A DNA stretch of 48,870 bases from a virus. Below, piece after piece: positions 22,883 through 29,655 of this stretch. Under the pieces are notes generated by a model. The model was not told the origin of the DNA. It did no database searches and saw only the letters and a program-made list of their open reading frames with translations. The stretch's first letter is position 1. Each line of letters starts with the position of its first letter. Where the stretch lies: positions 1 to 48,870 of IMG/VR virus record IMGVR_UViG_3300005529_000051. One strand, written 5' to 3'. The translations under genes and the position numbers were made by a program.

Positions 22883-24367
22883 TCAGGACAGGCGGAACTG
22901 TAGGAGCGCCGCGAAGGTGCGCAGCTGCTCGATCAGCACAGCCGGATAGAGCACGTCCACCCGGCTGGGGTTCTGGGCGTTGATCTGCACGACCAAGTTG
23001 GCGGCGAACACGTCGGCCTGCTGGACATAGCCTTCGAATTCGAGCTGCCGGTACTGGGCGATGATATCGGCCCGGATGATCGACGGAGTGACGATGTTCG
23101 ATCCCGGCGCGAACCGGGTGCCGTCGGCCGCAAGCTTGACCCGCGAGTACTTGGTGTTGACCACGCCCGCCAACGCTCGCAGCACGAACATCAGCAGCAT
23201 CATGGTCTCGATCTCGAGATAGCTGGTGTCGGCCTGGCCAAGCCCGTTGACCTGATACGTGGTGATCAGGTTCTGGATCGAAATCGTGCCGTCCGGAGCG
23301 ACGTTGAACGTCGATACGCCGTCGTAGAGCAGCGCATTCTGCTGGCTCAGGCTGAAGCGCGAGGCCACGGGCGGGGCGAGCAGACCGCCGAGCTTGACGG
23401 TCTGCATCGGCAGGCCCGGGTCGGCGCGGGCGGAAACGGCCGCGGCGCCGGCCAGGGACGCGGCCCAATTCCAGCACGGGCTGGGGCTGTCATAGAAGCC
23501 CATGGCCGAGCCGTGCTGGTCGTTGAGCGTGACGCCCCAGGTTCCCAGCGCCGAGGACGTGCCCCGGTAGGCCACGAAGTAGTGGCCATAGAGTTGCGTC
23601 TCCCACGACCAGCGACCGGCGGTGTCGTTGAGGAAGGCCGCCAAGGCCGTCATGGAGGTGGCGTCGGTGTAGGCGCAGGCGATGAAGTCGAACGGCAAGT
23701 TGCCGAGGTAGGCCAGCGCCGTGGTGAGAGTGGGATTGGTCGCGCCGCCCGTCATGGCGGTGACCGTCGCCCCGATGCCGGAAGGCAATGCCTCGCCGCC
23801 GGCGGAGCCGCGATAGTTCAGCCGGATGTCGATGTCGTTGGACGCCAGGCTCGCGCTCTTGGCGGTTATGTCCACCTTGGCGGTGTTGGATCCGTCCACG
23901 GTCGCGGTGACCGGAAGATCGGTCAGGGCGGTGATCGCGGCGGCCACGGCGGTGGCCAGCTGAGCCGCGGTCATGGCGCTGGTGACCGGGACCGAGACCA
24001 GCTGACCGGCGATATAGAGCGACACCGCCCCGCCGGCGGTGGCCGGCCCGGTGAAGACGATGGAGCCGGCGCCGGCAGTCCCTGAGTCGGTCAGCGGCAG
24101 GCCCCAAACCTCGCCGAACGGGTCGCTCTGGCGGTAGGCCCAGGCCATGTTGGCCAGGATGGAGCCCGGCCCGAACTGGGTCTTGGCATCGGTGATGCTG
24201 GCGATTTGGCTGGGGACGTTAGCCGCGGCCGCGCCGCTCGAGGTCTTGGAGCCAATCAGCAGGGCGCGCTGATTGACCTGGCCGGTGTTGGCCTGGGAGT
24301 TATCGACCTCGCCGTAGAACAGCGGGACGCGCAGATTGTTGGGGATCTGCTTGAACGGAACAGTCAT
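22883..24367 (-). CDS. Tail sheath protein (Mu gpL family)
   Basis: The 494-residue sheath subunit is recognised by its start (FKQIPNNLRVPLFYGEVDNSQANTG), the ALLIGSKTSSG region, the QFGPGSILANMAWAYRQSDPFGEVW motif, and a C-terminal domain with ITTYQVNGLGQADTSYLEIETM and RVKLAADGTRFAPGSNIVT. Sheath proteins contract to drive the tube through the envelope, so this gene defines the phage as a myovirus. Normal length for Mu-type sheaths. The gene is followed by the tube gene, preserving Mu order. Confidence 0.93.
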   Translation of the reverse strand: MTVPFKQIPNNLRVPLFYGEVDNSQANTGQVNQRALLIGSKTSSGAAAANVPSQIASITDAKTQFGPGSILANMAWAYRQSDPFGEVWGLPLTDSGTAGAGSIVFTGPATAGGAVSLYIAGQLVSVPVTSAMTAAQLATAVAAAITALTDLPVTATVDGSNTAKVDITAKSASLASNDIDIRLNYRGSAGGEALPSGIGATVTAMTGGATNPTLTTALAYLGNLPFDFIACAYTDATSMTALAAFLNDTAGRWSWETQLYGHYFVAYRGTSSALGTWGVTLNDQHGSAMGFYDSPSPCWNWAASLAGAAAVSARADPGLPMQTVKLGGLLAPPVASRFSLSQQNALLYDGVSTFNVAPDGTISIQNLITTYQVNGLGQADTSYLEIETMMLLMFVLRALAGVVNTKYSRVKLAADGTRFAPGSNIVTPSIIRADIIAQYRQLEFEGYVQQADVFAANLVVQINAQNPSRVDVLYPAVLIEQLRTFAALLQFRLS

Positions 24368-24370
24368 GGG

Positions 24371-24661
24371 TTAGGCCTCGCTGCCGGAGGGTTTCGCCGC
24401 CTTCGCGGCCGGAGCCGCCGCCGCCTTGGGGGCGTCAGCAGCGGCTTGGTCTTTGGCGTCCGCGTCGGCGGCGCGCGCTTCGGCATCGGCCTGCTCGGCC
24501 GCCGCCTTCGCCTCTTCCGGCGAGCATTCGACCAGGTCGCCGCAGGCGATCAGGCGGTGCCAGTCAAGGTCGGTTTCGTCGACCTGTTCGCCAACGCCGA
24601 CCAGGCGGGCCACGTTGTGGGGGTCGCGCACCCGAAGGTCGGGCGCGGGCTGGACGAGCAT
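24371..24661 (-). CDS. DUF2635-like phage protein (Mu gp38-like)
   Basis: The 96-residue product has the short DUF2635 core in its first 50 residues (VQPAPDLRVRDPHNVARLVGVGEQVDETDLDWHRLIACGDLVE; key elements VRDP and W-x-R-x-x-x-x-GDL). The rest is an Ala/Lys/Glu-rich low-complexity tail. In Mu-like phages this small protein stands just upstream of the sheath gene, as here. Role not known; the core probably binds sheath or tail terminator. Confidence 0.8.
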   Translation of the reverse strand: MLVQPAPDLRVRDPHNVARLVGVGEQVDETDLDWHRLIACGDLVECSPEEAKAAAEQADAEARAADADAKDQAAADAPKAAAAPAAKAAKPSGSEA

Positions 24662-24680
24662 GGTGGGATCTCCGGAGGGA

Positions 24681-25241
24681 TCAGACGAAGGAAATGTCGA
24701 AGCCGGGACGCGTGGTGTGGTCAGGCATGACCACCTGGGCGGTGATCTCGTCGAGCGGCGCGGTGGGAACCGGATAGAACGCCTCTGGGCCCTGGTAGTA
24801 TTCCATCTCGATTTCCATCAGCAGCTCGCCAACCTGGACCTGACCTTCGGAATTCATGGCCAGCTGCGAGCGGACGCTGGGGTACTGGGACAGCCGCTGG
24901 GCCGAGCCGATACGCCAATCGGCGTTGATCACCGCGCACTCGATTTGGCGCTGCAGGCGCCACAGCTTTTCCTCGGCGTCCTCGCCGCCCTGGTCGTCCG
25001 GCGCGCCCGGCGCGCTGGTGCGGGCGGTGATGCGGATGGTCGATACGACCGTGAATTCAATGGTGCCGCGACCGATGCTTTCCTTCTGCTCGCGGATGCC
25101 CTGCACCAGCAGCACCGGGAAGGTTCCGGTCTTGGTCGGCCAGTCGCCGGGCGTATAGATCCGCTCGCCGGCATCGGTGTCGGCCGCCAGCAGCGCCTGC
25201 ACGGTCAGGTCGACCAGGATAGCGGTCGTGGTCAGGGTCAC
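24681..25241 (-). CDS. Mu gp37-like / tail terminator-type protein
   Basis: The 186-residue protein has the alpha-beta pattern of tail terminator or gp37-like proteins. ILVDLTVQALLAADTDAGERIYTPGDWPT leads into a strand, PVLLVQGIREQKE, then TEFTV-like strands and an Arg-rich helix (EEKLWRLQRQIECAVINADW). Later EMEYYQGPEAFYPVP is characteristic. It occupies the slot between head-joining genes and DUF2635/sheath, as expected for the protein that caps the tail tube. Family assignment by context and pattern is moderate. Confidence 0.65.
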   Translation of the reverse strand: MTLTTTAILVDLTVQALLAADTDAGERIYTPGDWPTKTGTFPVLLVQGIREQKESIGRGTIEFTVVSTIRITARTSAPGAPDDQGGEDAEEKLWRLQRQIECAVINADWRIGSAQRLSQYPSVRSQLAMNSEGQVQVGELLMEIEMEYYQGPEAFYPVPTAPLDEITAQVVMPDHTTRPGFDISFV

Positions 25242-25600
25242 GGCTGAGCCACCAGCAGCAGGTCCAGGAGCGCCCAGCCGCGACCATCTACGCGCACGTT
25301 GCGCACCAGGTAGGTCGCGCCCATGCGCGGGATCTTGACCTTGTCGTCGGCCGCGGGCGCTACGCCGGTTGGGAAATCGGCCAGGCGCACGCCGAGCACC
25401 GGGTCGACGGTGGAAATGTCCGAGGTGGTGTCATTGAGGTCGATCGCGCGATAGGCCTCGTCGAACACGCCGTTTAGGTCGAACGGCGCGCCGACGACCG
25501 GGTAATAGGTCGGGGTGGTGGTCTCCGGCGAGGACGCGTCCTCCTCGCCGAAGATCGTCATCACCGGGGCGATGACGAGCTTGTCCCAGTCGACCGCCAT
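25238..25600 (-). CDS. Head-tail joining protein (lambda FII-like)
   Basis: This 120-residue beta-rich protein begins AVDWDKLVIAPVMTIFGEE, includes YYPVVGAPFDLNGVFDEAYR and ends with ARMG-like and VRDVRVDGRGWALLDL-type strands (observed: RNVRVDGRGWALLDLLL). It fits the FII/head-tail connector group that joins the finished head to the tail. The neighbours (decoration, capsid, terminator-like) match that position. Palindrome copy 3 lies 18 bp upstream of the start, and the stop overlaps the next gene. Confidence 0.7.
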   Translation of the reverse strand: MAVDWDKLVIAPVMTIFGEEDASSPETTTPTYYPVVGAPFDLNGVFDEAYRAIDLNDTTSDISTVDPVLGVRLADFPTGVAPAADDKVKIPRMGATYLVRNVRVDGRGWALLDLLLVAQP

Positions 25601-25617
25601 GACGCGCCTCCGCTCAA

Positions 25618-25632
25618 GCGCACGGCGTGCGC
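25618..25632. repeat. Intergenic 15-bp palindrome, copy 3
   Basis: GCGCACGGCGTGCGC lies in the 44-bp gap between the genes starting at 25600 and ending at 25645. Identical to copy 1 at 5049-5063. Confidence 0.85.
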
Positions 25633-25644
25633 GTCAGCCGCCGG

Positions 25645-25959
25645 TTACTCGGCGTCTTCGCCCGTGGTCTCGATGGTCACCTTGGGCGCGTTTTCGCCCT
25701 CCTGGAGCACCTTCGGACCCTCGGTCACGGCCTTCGGCAACTCCGGATTGACCTCGAGCTTGACGAAGCCGGCGTCGATCAGCGGCTGCATGTCCTTCGC
25801 CGGAAGGGTGATGCGCTCGCCGGGCATGGCGACCTTGTGGTCGCTTTCGGCGACGGCGATTTGGCGGGCCTTGTCGCCGCGGCCGACGGTGATGGTGCCT
25901 TCATGCATCCAGACCGACCGGCCACGTTGCACAACGGCGGTGATGTCGCTTCCTGCCAT
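25645..25959 (-). CDS. Hypothetical head-region protein, 104 aa
   Basis: The product has a beta-like core (AVVQRGRSVWMHEGTITVGRGDKARQIAV), a segment with GERITLPAKDMQPLIDAGFVKLEV and an acidic end (TGEDAE). In lambda-like phages the gene between capsid and the head-completion proteins often encodes a small connector or FI-like protein. The position agrees, but I do not recognise the family. It is flanked by two palindrome copies, 25618-25632 downstream and 25999-26023 upstream. Confidence 0.6.
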   Translation of the reverse strand: MAGSDITAVVQRGRSVWMHEGTITVGRGDKARQIAVAESDHKVAMPGERITLPAKDMQPLIDAGFVKLEVNPELPKAVTEGPKVLQEGENAPKVTIETTGEDAE

Positions 25960-25998
25960 GGGAATGCTCTCTCGCTTGGTTTTTCTGAAGGGGTAGGA

Positions 25999-26023
25999 CG
26001 GCCGCGCACGCCGTGCGCGGCCG
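25999..26023. repeat. Intergenic palindrome, copy 4, extended to 25 bp
   Basis: The 15-mer GCGCACGCCGTGCGC (26004-26018) is here part of a longer perfect palindrome, with 12-bp arms around a central C. It lies in the gap between the capsid gene (stop 26039) and the gene starting at 25959. In RNA the stem would be ten pairs with a CGCCG loop. No U-tract follows, so it is not a simple terminator. Confidence 0.88.
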
Positions 26024-26038
26024 ATGGCGCCGCGGTCG

Positions 26039-27097
26039 CTAGGCGACCTTGGCGGCGAGCATGGCGTTGACGCGGCCAGGGATCAGCAGCGGCGCCGACT
26101 GCATCATGATCAGCCGTTGCGACGGGTCCGGAACGACCCAGGTCTTGGGCGCATAGGCCATCGGCCCATAGCCGATGTCCTCGTCGAGGATCACGCCGAA
26201 GGACTGGGTGCCCATCAGGTCCGGGCCGCACATGATCACATAGCCGTCCGGAATCATCGGCTGTTCGACGTCATTCGGGTCGACATACCAGTCGTTATAG
26301 AGCCAGAGGCGGTATTGGCCCCAGACGCCCTTGGAGACCGCGCCGCGCTGAATCTGGGCGCCAGGATTGATCACGTTGCCCGAGGGGTTGAGCGACGGAT
26401 ATTGAATGGCTGCGAGAATCCCGCTGCCGTTCTTGAACAGGTTCCACGACTTGTTGGTGAAGATGATGTCGGTCATCACCGCGCCGGACTTCTTCAACAC
26501 CAGGGCCTGCCAGGTCTCGAGGTTGGCGGCCGGCAGCGGGTCATGACCCTGGGCGTCCAGGTTGCTCGAGTAGCCCCACACGTTCGAGCCGGTCAGCGCT
26601 AGAGTCAGGGAGGGGTCGCGGCCGAAGTCGATGATGGTGGTGGGGAAGCCCTCGCCGGCGATGGTGATGGTCGCGCCCTGCAGCACGGTGCTCGCCATCC
26701 ATTCCAGACGGCGATCGATCATGTCGATCTGATCCTCCATCTCGAATTGGAGGTTGGCCAGTGCGCGCTGACGCGGGGTGAGCTCGCCGCCGATGCGCTC
26801 GCCGATCATGCGGCGAACGGGGCGGCGCAGGTCCGGCGCCCGCTTGTCCTTGATGTAGGCCGGCTTGAATTTGTCGGTCTGGACGCGCCGCGCCTCGACC
26901 ATGCGGCCCGCCTGCAGGGGGCTGACGAACGGCGCCATGCGGCGCTTACCGACGTCGGTGTCGATCGCCACCTCTTCGGTGTCGAATTCGATCATGCCGT
27001 TGAAGAAGGTGTTGGCCAGCCACTTCTGGGCCTTCTTCAAGTTGGGAACCACGGCGATGAGCTTCGCCGTATCGTAGGAAATGGAGTCGGCCGCCAT
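26039..27097 (-). CDS. Major capsid protein (lambda gpE family)
   Basis: This 352-residue major head protein of the HK97 fold, gpE type, has characteristic stretches: FFNGMIEFDTEEVAIDTDVGKRRMAPFVSP early, then PVRRMIGERIGGELTPRQRALANLQFEMEDQIDMIDRRLEWMA, and LTGSNVWGYSSNLDAQGHDPL. These place it firmly in the family. Hundreds of copies form the shell. It follows the decoration and scaffold-like genes, as in lambda. The start is the ATG at 27097, and the length is normal. Confidence 0.95.
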   Translation of the reverse strand: MAADSISYDTAKLIAVVPNLKKAQKWLANTFFNGMIEFDTEEVAIDTDVGKRRMAPFVSPLQAGRMVEARRVQTDKFKPAYIKDKRAPDLRRPVRRMIGERIGGELTPRQRALANLQFEMEDQIDMIDRRLEWMASTVLQGATITIAGEGFPTTIIDFGRDPSLTLALTGSNVWGYSSNLDAQGHDPLPAANLETWQALVLKKSGAVMTDIIFTNKSWNLFKNGSGILAAIQYPSLNPSGNVINPGAQIQRGAVSKGVWGQYRLWLYNDWYVDPNDVEQPMIPDGYVIMCGPDLMGTQSFGVILDEDIGYGPMAYAPKTWVVPDPSQRLIMMQSAPLLIPGRVNAMLAAKVA

Positions 27098-27162
27098 GGC
27101 GGTTGGTCCTCTTCAATCTGTGAGTGAGAACGGGTCCGCCACGACGGGCCCAGGGGGAAGGA

Positions 27163-27843
27163 TCAGCTCGGGTCGCTGGCCGAGACGGTGTCCTTGACGA
27201 AGATGCCGTATGGCCGCAGGGCGGCGCGCAGGGTGGCTACGGTCCAGGAGGCGTCGTAGATCAGCTTCCGGGCGTTGAAGTCGCCGGTCAGGTAGGCCCC
27301 GGCGGTGACCGGGCCGGCGGAGGCGTCGGCGTCATCGGCGAGGATGGCGACCGGAGTCTGGGAACCGTCGGAGGCTCCGGCGACCGACTCGATGTACTGG
27401 CCGGTGGCGTCGAAGGACTCCAGCGTGAAGGTGTCGCCCGCGACAAAGGCGGTGCCGCCGGCGGTGATCGTCAGGCCCAGGCCCGATTGCGAATAGGCCG
27501 AGCCGACGGTCAGGTTCGGCAGGGCGTTGCCCTCCGGGTCGGTGACGCTGAAGTGGGTGGCGTCGACCGCGGTCAGCAGATAGTTGCCCTGCAGCGAGCC
27601 GGCGCCACGGGTGAGGCTCCCGACGGTGCCGTTGCCGGTATTGCTGGCGCCGGCGACGGCGACGATGCCCTGGGGGCTCTTGGCCCCCAGCACGGTGCCG
27701 CGCTTCAAGGCGCCAGCCGCCAGGATGATCGGCTGGGTCTCGATCGGCTGGTTGCCGGCGATCAGCTGATCCGGCTGGTAGCTGTCTTGGACGACGCCCG
27801 GCTGAAACGGGTTGTCGCCGTAGTTGTTGGTCGACAGGGTCAT
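27163..27843 (-). CDS. Head decoration protein D-like, with an inserted domain
   Basis: The ATG at 27843 is preferred over one six bases upstream because the AGGAGG ribosome site then has an eight-base spacing. The 226-residue protein has the decoration pattern at both ends: NPFQPGVVQDSYQPDQLIAGNQPIETQP, KRGTVLGAK, and AILADDADASAGPVTAGAYLTGDFNARKLIYDASWTVATLRAALRPYGI. Between them lies a beta insert (about residues 60-140, GNYLLTAVDATHFSVTDPEGN..GLGLTITAGGTAFVAGD) that is absent from lambda gpD, giving twice its length. It would trimerise on the capsid and the insert would project. Confidence 0.9.
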   Translation of the reverse strand: MTLSTNNYGDNPFQPGVVQDSYQPDQLIAGNQPIETQPIILAAGALKRGTVLGAKSPQGIVAVAGASNTGNGTVGSLTRGAGSLQGNYLLTAVDATHFSVTDPEGNALPNLTVGSAYSQSGLGLTITAGGTAFVAGDTFTLESFDATGQYIESVAGASDGSQTPVAILADDADASAGPVTAGAYLTGDFNARKLIYDASWTVATLRAALRPYGIFVKDTVSASDPS

Positions 27844-27901
27844 CTGCATGACCTCCTAGAATGGGTTGAGAGAGAGCCCGGCCGAGCCGGGAGCGTCGGT
27901 G

Positions 27902-28522
27902 TTAGCCGCCGCGGGCGAGGTTGCTGGCGGCGGCCATTTCCGCGGCGAAGCTGTCGGCCTCACCGGCTGGCTTGCCGCCGTCACCGCCGACCTGAGGCTG
28001 CTTCACGCCGCCCATGCGGGCCTGCAGGCCGCCGACGGCGGCCGGCGCAACCGGCAGGGCGCTTAAGGTGCGGATGATGGCCTTCGAGGACATGTCGGTC
28101 GTGGCCAGCATTTCGCAGGCCGCAGCCAGGCGACCGTCGCCGGCAGCCGGCGATTTCAGCACCGAAGACCAGCGCGCGCGCTCGGCCTTCTTGCCTTCCT
28201 CGTGGTCGTCGTCGCCGTCGTCCTCGTCGTCCGCCTTGGCCTTTTTGGCCTTCTTGGACTTTTTGTCGTCGTCCTCGTCGTCGTCGGACTCGGCCTTTTT
28301 GTCGCCGTCGTCGTCCTCGGCCTTTTTGGCCTTTTTGGACTTTTTGTCGTCGTCCTCGTCGTCGTGGCCGTCGTCGTCGGACTCGGCCTTCTTGTCGTCG
28401 TCCTCGTCTTCCGGGCGCTCGTCGTCGGCCGCCGCAGCGGCCTTCGAACGACCGCCGGTAAGGCCGGACAACAGGTGCGCGAACGGCGAGGCGCCAGCGC
28501 CCGCCCGAGCGGAATAATTCAT
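27902..28522 (-). CDS. Scaffold-like protein with alternating acidic/lysine tracts
   Basis: The ATG at 28522 has GGAGGG eight bases upstream, which excludes the upstream TTG. The 206-residue protein starts with a small Gly/Ala segment and then has a ~90-residue stretch alternating Asp/Glu runs with KKSKKAKK blocks, partly duplicated. The end (RARWSSVLKSPAAGDGRLAAACEMLATTDMSS, then KAIIRTLSALP) resembles what is normally the C-terminal tail of S49 phage proteases. In lambda the scaffold Nu3 is the in-frame end of gpC. Here the equivalent seems to be a separate gene right after the protease. A scaffolding role is inferred. Confidence 0.7.
   Translation of the reverse strand: MNYSARAGAGASPFAHLLSGLTGGRSKAAAAADDERPEDEDDDKKAESDDDGHDDEDDDKKSKKAKKAEDDDGDKKAESDDDEDDDKKSKKAKKAKADDEDDGDDDHEEGKKAERARWSSVLKSPAAGDGRLAAACEMLATTDMSSKAIIRTLSALPVAPAAVGGLQARMGGVKQPQVGGDGGKPAGEADSFAAEMAAASNLARGG
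28238..28397 (-). repeat. Duplicated ~80-bp coding repeat in the scaffold-like gene
   Basis: Two near-identical copies (starting at about 28238 and 28319) encode KKAESDDD...DEDDDKKSKKAKKA. The second copy has a short insertion. The local DNA is dominated by GTC and CTTTTT runs and stands out from the surrounding sequence, which makes it a likely place for repeat-number change. Confidence 0.75.
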
Positions 28523-28549
28523 GGGTTCGCCCTCCAAAGGCGGGTTGGA

Positions 28550-29431
28550 TCAGCCGAGCTCGTTGAGCAGGGCGCGGAAGGCGTCGGACGGCGCCATGAC
28601 GGCGTCGGCGAGGCCGGCTCGGACGCCTTCAGCGCCGAGGTAGGTGGCCGCCTGCATGGCGCGGACGGCTTTGACGGACAGCCCGCGGTTGCGGGCGACG
28701 GTCTCGACGAACATCACGCCGAGGGTGTCTATGTCGGACTGCAGGTCGGCCAGGGCGCTGTCCGAAAGCGGGATCTCGGAGCGGCCGTCGGCCTTCTTGT
28801 CGCCGTAGGTGATCAAGGTGGGCTTGAGGCCGGCCTTGGCGATGGCCTCGCTCCAATCGACGTGCATGGCGATGACGCCAATCGACCCGGTGCCGCCGGT
28901 GCGCGGCACGTAGATCCGGCCAGGATCCACGGCGCTGGCGATGGCGTAGGCCGCCGAAAAGGCGAATTCGTTGAGCACCGCCGCGATGGGCTTTTGGCCG
29001 CGGGCTTCATAGATGGTGTCGACCAGGTCGAAACATCCCGACACCTCGCCGCCAGGGCTGTCGATATCGAACACGACCATCTGCACCGCCGGATCCACCA
29101 TGGCGGTCAGGAAGGCCTGGCGCAGGCCGTCGTAGCCGGTCATCCCGCTCCAGGGCCGCACGGATCCCGACTTCTGCACCAAGGTGCCGACGACCTTGAT
29201 CAAGGCGGCGCCGCCGAGCACGTCGTAACCCGGATCCGCGTCACCATCGCGCGAGCGCCCACGCCGCGGGCTGGTGAAGTCGAAATCCTCGTCGTCGGCG
29301 CGCGCGGTGTGAATCACGGCGATGTTGAGCCGGTCGGCCACGGCGGCGGCGATGATTTCCGCTTTGCGCGGATGGATCGCCAGCGGCACGTTGGCCAGCC
29401 GCTGGGCTAGGAATCCGAAGCGCTGGTTCAC
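28550..29431 (-). CDS. S49-family prohead protease (lambda gpC-like)
   Basis: Translation probably begins at GTG 29431, which overlaps the previous stop (GAGTGA), giving 293 residues. The longer frame to 29527 is antisense-like. Features of SppA/gpC serine proteases are FDIDSPGGEVSGCFDLVDTI, the nucleophile Ser159 in NEFAFSAAY, GSIGVIAMHVD, and Lys212/213 in YGDKKADGR, which makes the Ser-Lys pair. It processes portal and scaffold during head maturation. Unlike lambda gpC there is no fused scaffold tail; that part is in the next gene. It follows the portal gene as expected. Confidence 0.9.
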   Translation of the reverse strand: MNQRFGFLAQRLANVPLAIHPRKAEIIAAAVADRLNIAVIHTARADDEDFDFTSPRRGRSRDGDADPGYDVLGGAALIKVVGTLVQKSGSVRPWSGMTGYDGLRQAFLTAMVDPAVQMVVFDIDSPGGEVSGCFDLVDTIYEARGQKPIAAVLNEFAFSAAYAIASAVDPGRIYVPRTGGTGSIGVIAMHVDWSEAIAKAGLKPTLITYGDKKADGRSEIPLSDSALADLQSDIDTLGVMFVETVARNRGLSVKAVRAMQAATYLGAEGVRAGLADAVMAPSDAFRALLNELG

Positions 29432-29655
29432 TCCGCGTCCCCCTCTTTCGGGATCCGCGCGGCCGGCCAGGTCAGGAGCTCGCTGCTCAACACCGCGCGC
29501 TGCAGCTCGCCGCCGTCGGACATCCAAGCCACGCGCACGTCGATGGTGTTACCGGGCGGACTAGCCTCAGGCCCGAGTCCGGTCACCGTCATCTTCGGCG
29601 AACCGCTCACCAGGCGAACCACGGCCCCACGGTAAAGATCGCTGACCGGGATCAT
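29428..29655 (-). CDS. DUF2158-family small protein (YodC-like)
   Basis: The 75-residue product fits the YodC/DUF2158 pattern: LYRGAVVRLVSGSPKMTVTG near the start, a middle VRVAWMSDGGELQRAVLSSELL, and a short charged end. The small SH3-like barrels of this family have no settled function. It is inserted between portal and protease and coupled to both by overlaps, so it is translated with head genes. Confidence 0.8.
   Translation of the reverse strand: MIPVSDLYRGAVVRLVSGSPKMTVTGLGPEASPPGNTIDVRVAWMSDGGELQRAVLSSELLTWPAARIPKEGDAE

Noticed and set aside
25281-25300. Another GCGCAC...GTGCGC-like palindrome
   Set aside because: The sequence (GCGCACGTTGCGCAC) is not the same motif and lies inside a coding region.
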